Shown here: positions 7,445 through 14,037 of the stretch, piece after piece
How the letters are laid out: each line of letters starts with the position of its first letter
Numbering within the stretch: position 1 is the stretch's first letter
NCBI GenBank assembly: GCA_934631995.1
Contig: CAKTYF010000020.1
Span: 1 to 22,668 of the forward strand
Reading direction: 5' to 3'
DNA: 22,668 nucleotides
Source of the DNA: an uncultured Eggerthellaceae bacterium
GTDB lineage: Bacteria; Actinomycetota; Coriobacteriia; Coriobacteriales; Eggerthellaceae
Program-made: the position numbers and the translations under genes
Notes under the pieces: model-generated
Databases searched by the model: none
What the model was told of the DNA's origin: nothing
The model's input: only the letters and a program-made list of their open reading frames with translations

Positions 7445-7659
7445 CATGTTGTCGTTTTTTCCGTCCGAATGCGCAAAATATTCCCGTTCGGGGTACCTTG
7501 GAGGGCGCTTGCGGCTCATATTGTGTCGTCTAAGTTGTCGCCGATTTGCAAAAGTCCAGGTCGAACATTGCAAGTGCCGGACGAATGAGGGCCGGCTCCC
7601 CCTCTACCTACCCCGAACAGGAATATTTTGCGCATCAGCGCCCGATTTCCGACAAGATG
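7445..7659 (+). repeat. 215-bp palindromic element, copy 1B (centre inverted)
   Basis: Ends CATGTTGTCG (7445-7454) and CCGACAAGATG (7649-7659). The inner arms contain GTTCGGGG (7486-7493) and CCCCGAAC (7610-7617). The central motif TGCAAAAGTCCAGGTCG (7547-7563) is the reverse complement of the centre of copy 1A, although the outer ends are in the same orientation as 1A. The length is identical to 1A. GGCGGCATGTTGTC at the left end is also found at the matching end of copy 1C. Confidence 0.8.
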
Positions 7660-7770
7660 GTCTTCGCTCGTGCATTTTGTCCTTGGTAATTCGCTGGACT
7701 CACCAAGGCCGCTCGGTAATAGAAAAACTTACCCTTGGGGAAAGCTCTCTCGCATCGGGAGTGCTGATTT

Positions 7771-7799
7771 GTTGACAAAAGGTGGGGTAATTTGTCAAC
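7771..7799 (+). repeat. 29-bp hairpin repeat, copy 3C
   Basis: Identical to the reverse complement of 4567-4595. Here the inverted arms extend to 13 bp (ATTTGTTGACAAA at 7767-7779 with TTTGTCAACAAAT at 7791-7803) around an 11-nt loop. It lies 6 bp beyond the end of the minus-strand Vsr-fusion gene, so it may also act as a transcript-end hairpin. Confidence 0.9.
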
Positions 7800-7805
7800 A
7801 AATGG

Positions 7806-8741
7806 CTAGATGGGTGGAAGGGGTTTGTCCAGCTCAGCGGCAAGTTGGGGAAGAAGTTCTGCCATGGTTTCGTCGATCTTCTTCTTTTTGAGCTGGCACT
7901 CCCATACTACGTGAACTTTCCAGCCCATCTGCGTGAGCTGCGTTATGCTCTCTTCGTCGCGTTGCTGGTTCTTCTCGAACTTGATGGTCCAGTATTCGAT
8001 ATTCTTCTTGGGCGCCGCAGGCTTGCAGTGCGGGCAGCGATGCCAGAAGCAGCCGTTGATGAACAGCGCCACCTTCTTGCCGGGCCATGCGATATCGGGC
8101 CTACCCGGCACTTTCCATTGCAGGCGGTATCCGGTAAGCCCCGCTTCTTGCAAGCGTTGGCGCATGAGCAGTTCGGGTTTCGTGTTCGCACGCTTGTTGC
8201 CTTGCATGCTCTTGTGCACAGCAGGAGAAACGCGCAGCTCATCAGCGCGTTCGCGCACGGCTTTGCTGGCCATCTTTCCGGTTGCCTGCTGGATGTCCAA
8301 GCGGTATATCAAAGCGCGTGCTGTGCTTTTCTCGATTTTGCGCTCGAGCTGCTCTTTGAGTCCTTTTGCATATTTGCGACCCAGTGCGCGGAATGCGTCT
8401 AAACGCTCGGATTCGTCTTCTACCAGGTGTAATTCGCCAAAAACAACAACGCTGCGATAGCTGGTGGCAAACAGATCGGGTACCACCTCGTCCTGGGCTA
8501 CTACGCAAAGCGACGCACGCGGGTTGTGGGCTGCGGCATCGACTTTGCGACCTTCCCGCGCGCAGTGAAAATAAATCGCTTGGGCGGCTTTGTCGAATGC
8601 GAAGCTTATGGGCACGGCGTAAGGGAAGTCATCGTCGTCTTGAGGTGCAAGTGCCAACGTTGCGTTGCTGGCTGTTTCCAAGATGCGTGAAATTTCCTTT
8701 TCGCCGAGTGCTTGTTGGGTGCGTCGCATTTCGTATGTCAT
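7806..8741 (-). CDS. PNPOx-like flavin-binding domain fused to Vsr mismatch endonuclease
   Basis: A 311-aa two-domain protein. Residues about 1-160 resemble the NimA/pyridoxamine-phosphate-oxidase-like split-barrel family (PYAVPISFAFD, IYFHCAREGRKVDA, NPRASLCVV, YRSVVVFGELHLVED), which usually binds FMN. Residues about 178-288 are a very-short-patch-repair endonuclease: NKRANTKPELLMRQRL, GRPDIAWPGKKVALFINGCF, WHRCPHC, WTIKFEKNQQRDEE, GWKVHVVWECQL. The catalytic Asp (216), His (234) and a later Asp (262) are all kept. Vsr nicks at T-G mismatches arising from 5-methylcytosine deamination and normally sits beside a cytosine methylase, but none is in this window. The start at 8741 was chosen for AAAGG six bases upstream; it lies 43 nt after the MFS stop. 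It is the last gene of the minus-strand cluster. Confidence 0.8.
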   Translation of the reverse strand: MTYEMRRTQQALGEKEISRILETASNATLALAPQDDDDFPYAVPISFAFDKAAQAIYFHCAREGRKVDAAAHNPRASLCVVAQDEVVPDLFATSYRSVVVFGELHLVEDESERLDAFRALGRKYAKGLKEQLERKIEKSTARALIYRLDIQQATGKMASKAVRERADELRVSPAVHKSMQGNKRANTKPELLMRQRLQEAGLTGYRLQWKVPGRPDIAWPGKKVALFINGCFWHRCPHCKPAAPKKNIEYWTIKFEKNQQRDEESITQLTQMGWKVHVVWECQLKKKKIDETMAELLPQLAAELDKPLPPI

Positions 8742-8784
8742 GAGAAGCCTTTCTGTAGCTTGCTGCTGCCTTCTGCGCTTGCCT

Positions 8785-10125
8785 CTAGTCGCGTGCTGCT
8801 TCCAGCTCTTGCGCGGCGTGCGGGGCTGCAACGTGCTGCTTGCAATTGCGCTTCATAATGCCGCGGCAGAAAAACGCCAGCACAATAACGCAAACGCATG
8901 CAACCGATCCCAGGTAGAAGCCCGCGGTGGGGCCCATGGCATCGATGATCGCTCCGCTTGCTGTGGGGCCAATGGCCAGGCCGCACGTTGAGCCTGCGGT
9001 GATCCATGTAAGCGATTCCGTCAAACGATTTGCGGGAACTGCCTGTTCGCAGAACGAATTTGCCGTGATGAAAAACGGTGCATAGAGCGCTGCGCCCAAA
9101 ACAGAAATAAAGAAGAACATCGGTACCGACGTGATGAATCCCATACCCATGTAGCCTGCGCCAACGGCAATAGCTGCAGCAAGGAGCTGCTTATTCAGCG
9201 GCGCCTTCAAAACAAGTATGCCGAACGTTAAGCTTGAGCACATAGAGGCAAATGACGAAACAGACACACCGATACTTGCGACAACGGGTTGGCCAATGAA
9301 CTGGGCAAACGTGATAGTCGTGGTATCAAACGCGCCGAAAATAAGTCCCACGAGCAGCGCCAAGCTGAACAGCACGCGCACAATGGGGAGTTCAACCAGC
9401 GCACTGCGATGCTTTTTCGCGGGCGCATTGCCGGTGGCGCCATCAGTCGCGATTTCATCCGCAATTCCTTCGTTGGTGCCTTCCGCGGCACGTTTCCAGT
9501 TAACTTGCGGCTCGGTGTCGCGCGCAAGCACTAGCAGAATGAACGAACCTACGGTAAAGCTCAGGCAACCCAGCAGAATGCCTGCTGTGGGGAAGAGCAT
9601 GTTTGAAAGTGCAATAGCCAGTGCCGGCCCAATCATGAACGAGCAGTCCTCAATGACGCCTTCGTAGGAATACACGCTTTTAAGCGACGTGGAAAAGTTT
9701 TTGAGCTTTCCCGACTCAATAAGGTACGTCCAGCGGGTACGTGCGATTGCCGGCGCGCTGGGAACGAAGCCCATCAGAAACGCTGCAACATACATAATGC
9801 CTGATGGAAGGCCTAATGCGACAGTCGTCAAAAGTAGAATTGCGCCTGTCATGGCAATAATCGACGTGATCAGAATCACGCGATGCTGGCCTTTTTCGTC
9901 CATGAATTTGCCCGTACGCGGCGCAATGAAAAACGTGGAGATTGCCAGCGTTGACGAAACCGTTCCCGAAAAGAACGCGGAATGTCCCGAAAGCGTGAGC
10001 ATAGAGACCACGCCCAGCGTGCCCATATACATGTAGATACGCATAAGGAAGCAGCCAATGTCGAACAGATGGGCTTGCTTAACCGCAAGGATGTTGCCGT
10101 ATACGCCGAAGTCAAAGTTTTTCAT
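8785..10125 (-). CDS. Major facilitator superfamily transporter
   Basis: A 446-aa polytopic membrane protein with about twelve hydrophobic segments. The loop between helices 2 and 3 carries the MFS motif A variant GKFMDEKGQHR (72-82). A hydrophilic central loop (about residues 210-245, rich in Glu, Gly, Ala and Lys) separates the two six-helix halves. Family members export drugs or exchange small solutes by proton coupling. No substrate can be assigned. The ATG at 10125 has no strong Shine-Dalgarno sequence. It lies 40 nt downstream of the small Cys/His protein and 43 nt upstream of the Vsr fusion, so it is probably translated from a shared transcript. Confidence 0.85.
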   Translation of the reverse strand: MKNFDFGVYGNILAVKQAHLFDIGCFLMRIYMYMGTLGVVSMLTLSGHSAFFSGTVSSTLAISTFFIAPRTGKFMDEKGQHRVILITSIIAMTGAILLLTTVALGLPSGIMYVAAFLMGFVPSAPAIARTRWTYLIESGKLKNFSTSLKSVYSYEGVIEDCSFMIGPALAIALSNMLFPTAGILLGCLSFTVGSFILLVLARDTEPQVNWKRAAEGTNEGIADEIATDGATGNAPAKKHRSALVELPIVRVLFSLALLVGLIFGAFDTTTITFAQFIGQPVVASIGVSVSSFASMCSSLTFGILVLKAPLNKQLLAAAIAVGAGYMGMGFITSVPMFFFISVLGAALYAPFFITANSFCEQAVPANRLTESLTWITAGSTCGLAIGPTASGAIIDAMGPTAGFYLGSVACVCVIVLAFFCRGIMKRNCKQHVAAPHAAQELEAARD

Positions 10126-10165
10126 GGTTACGTTATTTCTAAGTCGGTGGAATGCGCGCGTGCGC

Positions 10166-10468
10166 TTACTTATCTCGTTCGGGCTTGGATGTGAGGTGCC
10201 AGCCCTTGCAGTATTCGCATTTATAGCAGTGAAGCCCGCGCGTGCCGTAATCCTCGCAAGCGGAAATTGCCGCTTCGGCTTCTGCGCGGCTTAGGTAGCG
10301 ATTCTTGCGCTCGCACGCTTTGTAGCGCAGCGCTGCTTCGCGTTCAAGATTTCCCTGTTCACGGCGACGTTCTTCGGCAGCAAACAAGTCGCCGAAGTCA
10401 GACGCACCCAGCTGCGCCTCAAAAAGCGCTTTCTGCTTCGCCCGTGCCGATTTCTTGTGACTTGCCAT
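10166..10468 (-). CDS. Small Cys/His-rich probable zinc-binding protein
   Basis: A 100-aa, highly charged protein I do not recognise by name. The first half is Lys/Arg/Glu/Ala-rich and helical. The last ~50 residues contain Cys52, Cys71 and then HCYKCEYCKGWHLT (80-93) with Cys-x2-Cys-x2-Cys and a flanking His on each side, which suggests a zinc knuckle or ribbon and possible nucleic-acid contact. The frame is open further upstream, but ATG 10468, with AAGG about eight bases before it, gives a compact protein and clears the preceding gene by 53 nt. It sits between the DUF1846 and MFS genes in the same direction. Function is unknown. Confidence 0.6.
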   Translation of the reverse strand: MASHKKSARAKQKALFEAQLGASDFGDLFAAEERRREQGNLEREAALRYKACERKNRYLSRAEAEAAISACEDYGTRGLHCYKCEYCKGWHLTSKPERDK

Positions 10469-10521
10469 TGCCGCGCCTTGCTGCCTTGCTTCTTCGCTGC
10501 GTCCGTGTTTCCCGCGGAAAA

Positions 10522-12003
10522 TTACTGGTGGAAGAAGCTGTGCTTCTCGTATTTCGGCTCGCAGCACAAGTTGATGCCGAGCTTCTTGTATAGCTTCTCG
10601 TCGTTGCTGGCGGGAATCACGCTGAAGAATGCGTCGCAACCGTTCAGCTCGGACAGCTTCTCAATGGCTTTTGCGGCGCGCTCGTTGGTGGCCGAGCTAA
10701 TGGAGAGCGCAATGAGCGTTTCGTCGGAGTGCAGGCGCGGGTTTTTCGAGCCAAGTTTTTGCAGCTTCAGGGCGCAAATGGGCTCGAGTGCCTGGTCGGT
10801 CAAAATGTAGTCTTCGTCGGGAATGCCCGCCAGCTCTTTGAGCGCGTTCATCAGCACCGATGATGCGCAGCCCATCAAATCCGACGTTTTACCCGTTACA
10901 ATGCGCCCGTCGGGCAGCGTGATTGCCGCCGCAGGTTTGCCCGTGGCTTCTTCTTTAACCAGCGCTGCCATGCGTCCGCGCGAAAGATCGAGCGTTACGC
11001 CAGCCGATGCCATAATGTTTTCCAGGCGTTCAACAATGTCGGTCGAGCCACCCGTTTTCTTCGCCTCCACGGCGGCAGCAAAGAAACGACGGAAGATTTC
11101 CATGCGGCTTGCTTCGCGGCACGCTTCGTCGTCGCAAATGGCGAATCCCACCATGTTCACGCCCATGTCCGTGGGGCTCTTGTATGGGCATTCCTTCACA
11201 ATGTGGTTCATCATTTCGCGCAAAACGGGAAAAATCTCAATGTCGCGGTTGTAATTGACGGTGGTCTTCCCGTATGCTTCCAAGTGGAAGTGGTCGATCA
11301 TGTTCTTGTCGTCCAGGTCGGCCGTGGCTGCCTCGTACGCAATGTTCACGGGGTGGGAAAGCGGCAAGTTCCATACGGGGAACGTTTCCCATTTCGCGTA
11401 GCCGGCAACGTTCCCGCGCTTGTGCTCGTGGTAGAGCTGGGACAAGCACGTTGCCATTTTGCCTGATCCAGGGCCTGGAGCGGTTACCACAACCAGGGGA
11501 CGGCTTGTTTCGATAAAGTCGTTTTTGCCATAGCCCTCTTCGCTTACAATACGGGCCATGTCGTTGGGGTAGCCTTCAATGAAGTAGTGACGATAGCTGC
11601 GCACACCCAGCGTGCTCAAACGGCGGCGGAAGGCGTCGGCCTTTGGCTGACCTGCGTATTGCGTGATAACCACGCTGCCCACGAACAAGTCAAGGCTTTC
11701 GAATTCGTCCATCAGACGCAAGACATCTTCGTCGTAGGTAATGCCGTAGTCGCCGCGTACCTTGCTTTTCTCAATGGCGTCGGCGGACACCACGATAACA
11801 ATTTCGGCCTCGTTTTTCAGGCTTTGCAGCATGCGCACTTTCACGTCGGGCTCGAAACCAGGGAGCACGCGGGATGCGTGGTAATCGTCGCGCAGTTTGC
11901 CACCAAATTCCAGATACAGCTTACCGCCGAACTGGTTGATGCGCTTGCGGATGTTCTCCGACTGCAACTCGATGTATTTCTGGTTATCGAACCCGATTTT
12001 CAT
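10522..12003 (-). CDS. DUF1846 family protein
   Basis: A 493-aa protein with the length and features of the DUF1846 family of Firmicutes and related bacteria: MKIGFDNQKYIELQSENI at the start, VVVTAPGPGSGKMATCLSQL (171-190, P-loop-like), GYAKWETFPVWNLPLSHPVN and ATADLDDKNMIDHFHLEAYG. The family is structurally known but biochemically uncharacterised. The glycine-rich loop suggests nucleotide binding, which is inference. ATG 12003 has AGGAG seven bases upstream. Only 39 nt separate it from the short alanyl-tRNA synthetase gene upstream, so the two are likely co-transcribed. Confidence 0.85.
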   Translation of the reverse strand: MKIGFDNQKYIELQSENIRKRINQFGGKLYLEFGGKLRDDYHASRVLPGFEPDVKVRMLQSLKNEAEIVIVVSADAIEKSKVRGDYGITYDEDVLRLMDEFESLDLFVGSVVITQYAGQPKADAFRRRLSTLGVRSYRHYFIEGYPNDMARIVSEEGYGKNDFIETSRPLVVVTAPGPGSGKMATCLSQLYHEHKRGNVAGYAKWETFPVWNLPLSHPVNIAYEAATADLDDKNMIDHFHLEAYGKTTVNYNRDIEIFPVLREMMNHIVKECPYKSPTDMGVNMVGFAICDDEACREASRMEIFRRFFAAAVEAKKTGGSTDIVERLENIMASAGVTLDLSRGRMAALVKEEATGKPAAAITLPDGRIVTGKTSDLMGCASSVLMNALKELAGIPDEDYILTDQALEPICALKLQKLGSKNPRLHSDETLIALSISSATNERAAKAIEKLSELNGCDAFFSVIPASNDEKLYKKLGINLCCEPKYEKHSFFHQ

Positions 12004-12042
12004 GCAAAAACTCCTATCTGAGTGCCAGTGGTGCCTGGCAAC

Positions 12043-13845
12043 TTACTGTAAAGCTGCGTCGCCGATAACGGCAACAATGCGGCGCACGCCCGCCGAAGAG
12101 CTCTTTTCCTTCTGGATCTTGAACGCCTTGAGCTCGGCGGTGTTTGCGGCATGGGGGCCACCACACAGCTCGGTGTCGTAGTCGCCCATGATGTAAACCC
12201 TTACGCGATCGCCGTACTTGTCGTCGAAGATGCCCACGGCGCCCATGGCGCGCGCTTCCTCAATGGGCATTTCGCGGCATTCAACTTCCACGCCCTCTTG
12301 AATGGCCTTGTTCACGATTGCTTCAACTTCGGCAATTTCTTCGGGCGTCATTTTGCGCTCAAAGTTGAAGTCGAAGCGCAAGCGCTCGGCGGTAATGTTG
12401 GATCCGCGCTGGAACACGCTGTCGCCCAGCACCTTGCGCAGTGCGCCGTGCAGCAAGTGTGTTGCGGTGTGCAGGCGTGTTGTTTGCTCGGAGTTGTCGG
12501 CCAGGCCGCCCTTGAAGCGCTGCTCAGCGCCCGCGCGGGACTTTTCCTGGTGCTCGGCAAAGAACTTCTCGTAGCCTTCGGTGTCAACCGTCAAGCCGCG
12601 CTCGGAAGCAAGTTCGCAGGTCAGCTCCAAGGGGAAGCCATATGTATCGTACAGATGGAACGCTTTTTCGCCATCGATCTGGCCACCTTCGGGAATGCCA
12701 TCCATAATCTTGTTGGCAAGCTTCGTGCCCTTGTCGATGGTCTTAGAGAACGTGTCGATTTCCTTTGCCAGCTGGTCGATGATGACCTGATGATGCTCGG
12801 CAAGTTCGGGATATTCGTCCTGATAATCGGCAACCAGGATTTCGGCGTACTGCAAAAGCTCGCTGAAATCGATGCCCAGTTTCATGCAGTGGCGCATGGT
12901 GCGGCGGATCAGGCGGCGCAGCACGTAGCCCTGGTCAACGTTGGACGGCACCACGCCGCGCTCGTCGCCCAGCAAGAACGTGGTGGAGCGCATGTGGTCG
13001 CAGATGATGCGGATAGCGCGACGCGATTCTTCGTCGGCCGTGTCGTAATTGATGCCGGTGGTCTGCTCAATGCGATTGATGATAGGCTTGAACAGCTCGG
13101 TGTCGTAAACAGAATCCACGCCGTTGAGCAGGCATAATACGCGCTCAAGGCCCAGGCCGGTGTCAACGTTATGACGACCCAGCGGACGATACGTTCCGTC
13201 CTCTTCCTTATAGAACTCCATGAACACGTTGTTCCAGATTTCCACGTACTTACCGCAGCCGCAGGAAGGCTGGCAGTCGGGGCCGCAAGGCTCTTTGCCC
13301 GTGTCGAAGAAGATTTCGGTGTCGGGACCGCAAGGACCGGTCACGCCCGCGGGACCCCACCAGTTCTCCTTGCGGGGGTAGAAGTAAATGCGCTCGTCGG
13401 GGTAGCCCAGGCTGCGCCACGTATCAGCGGAAACGTTGTCGCGCGGAATGCCTTCTTCGCCTTCAAACACGGTCACGGAAATGCGCTCTTGCGGAATCTC
13501 CAGCACCTTGGTTAGGAATTCGTGGCTCAGGGGGATGGACGTCTCTTTGAAGTAATCGTTGAGCGACCAGTTGCCCATCATCTGGAAGAACGTCAGATGG
13601 CTGGCATCGCCCACTTCGTCAATGTCGCCGGTGCGCAGGCACTTCTGGCAGTCAACCAGGCGATGTCCCGCCGGATGGCTTTCGCCCATCAGGTAGGGCA
13701 CCAGCGGATGCATGCCCGCGGTGGTGAACAGTACGGTGGGGTCGTTTTCGGGAATGAGCGAAGCGCCCTTGATCAGGGTGTGGCCGTGCTCAACGAAGAA
13801 GTCAATATAAGCTTTCTTCAGTTCCTTAGCGGTTAGTTTCTTCAT
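12043..13845 (-). CDS. alaS: Short alanyl-tRNA synthetase lacking the C-Ala domain
   Basis: A 600-aa class II synthetase. The catalytic core shows motif 2 (FFQMMGNWSLNDYFK, 86-100), the motif 3 region and GVVPSNVDQGYVLRRLIRRT (297-316). Residues 187-197 are a Cys cluster (CGPDCQPSCGC) that may bind zinc. The editing (SAD) domain has HTATH (His459, His463) and Cys561-x3-His565, but reads CGGPH where most AlaRS have CGGTH. It ends directly after the editing domain. Full-length AlaRS (about 870 aa) continue into a C-terminal C-Ala/DHHA1 region, absent here. Short forms like this exist in some Firmicutes. Whether this is the cell's only AlaRS or a paralogue cannot be told from the window. ATG 13845 has AAGGAG ten bases upstream. 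It leads the probable five-gene minus-strand operon. Confidence 0.85.
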   Translation of the reverse strand: MKKLTAKELKKAYIDFFVEHGHTLIKGASLIPENDPTVLFTTAGMHPLVPYLMGESHPAGHRLVDCQKCLRTGDIDEVGDASHLTFFQMMGNWSLNDYFKETSIPLSHEFLTKVLEIPQERISVTVFEGEEGIPRDNVSADTWRSLGYPDERIYFYPRKENWWGPAGVTGPCGPDTEIFFDTGKEPCGPDCQPSCGCGKYVEIWNNVFMEFYKEEDGTYRPLGRHNVDTGLGLERVLCLLNGVDSVYDTELFKPIINRIEQTTGINYDTADEESRRAIRIICDHMRSTTFLLGDERGVVPSNVDQGYVLRRLIRRTMRHCMKLGIDFSELLQYAEILVADYQDEYPELAEHHQVIIDQLAKEIDTFSKTIDKGTKLANKIMDGIPEGGQIDGEKAFHLYDTYGFPLELTCELASERGLTVDTEGYEKFFAEHQEKSRAGAEQRFKGGLADNSEQTTRLHTATHLLHGALRKVLGDSVFQRGSNITAERLRFDFNFERKMTPEEIAEVEAIVNKAIQEGVEVECREMPIEEARAMGAVGIFDDKYGDRVRVYIMGDYDTELCGGPHAANTAELKAFKIQKEKSSSAGVRRIVAVIGDAALQ

Positions 13846-13899
13846 TGCTTTTTTTCTCCTTGTATATATAAGTCAAAGATTTTATTACCTTCTCACGTC

Positions 13900-13990
13900 G
13901 TTCTGGACTAGCATTTCGCCTTTCTGCATTTTCTCGGGGCACCTTAAGGCCTCCTTGAAAATGCGGCGGGCGAACTGCCTGGTCCAGAAC
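13900..13990 (-). promoter_or_regulatory. Long imperfect palindrome in the alaS upstream region
   Basis: On the transcribed strand, GTTCTGGAC pairs with GTCCAGAAC (13900-13908 with 13982-13990), then TTCGCC with GGCGAA, then GCATTTTC with GAAAATGC, leaving an inner AAGGAGGCCTTAAGG-type segment. Three coaxial helices with internal loops in 91 nt is far more structure than chance. It ends about 55 nt before the alaS start. It lacks the T-box consensus and a U-tract, so it is a cis-acting leader candidate or a repeat element, not an identified riboswitch. Confidence 0.5.
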
Positions 13991-14004
13991 GCCTTGAGGC
14001 GTTC
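13987..14004 (-). terminator. Hairpin after the CoA-ligase gene
   Basis: GAACGCC and GGCGTTC form a perfect 7-bp stem with a 4-nt loop, 33 nt after the CoA-ligase stop. No U-tract follows, so termination is uncertain. It overlaps the outer arm of the alaS-leader palindrome, making the two structures mutually exclusive. Confidence 0.35.
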
Positions 14005-14037
14005 GCCCCCGAAAAGCGGAGCAATCGCCCAAAAGCG

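Larger units (their letters stand above)
6863..7805. other. 943-bp gene-free region packed with repeat elements
   Basis: No believable gene is present. In order it contains about 200 bases without recognised structure, a MITE-like element with perfect 25-bp inverted ends (7072-7193), element copy 2B (7241-7339), palindromic element copy 1B (7445-7659) and hairpin repeat copy 3C (7771-7799) ending 6 bases from the Vsr-fusion stop. Open frames across this stretch run through the inverted repeats and show no domain. Confidence 0.7.

Noticed and set aside
6989..7588. Plus-strand open frame through the repeat cluster
   Set aside because: It runs through both arms of the MITE-like element, element 2B and part of 1B, and contains no domain.
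4542..7805. CRISPR array
   Set aside because: The repeats are few, differ in size, occur in both orientations, lack regular spacers and have no cas genes nearby.
8742..8831. Longer N-terminus for the PNPOx-Vsr fusion
   Set aside because: The extra residues are Lys/Arg/Gln-rich, overlap the MFS stop and have no ribosome binding site, while ATG 8741 follows AAAGG at good spacing.
10469..10639. Longer N-terminus for the small Cys/His protein
   Set aside because: It would overlap the 3' end of the DUF1846 gene by over 100 bases; ATG 10468 is a clean start.
12151..13137. Open frame on the plus strand opposite alaS
   Set aside because: Antisense of a clearly identified synthetase with no recognisable motif.
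13846..14037. T-box riboswitch in front of alaS
   Set aside because: No T-box consensus, no clear specifier loop and no U-tract terminator could be found; only the palindrome is supported.
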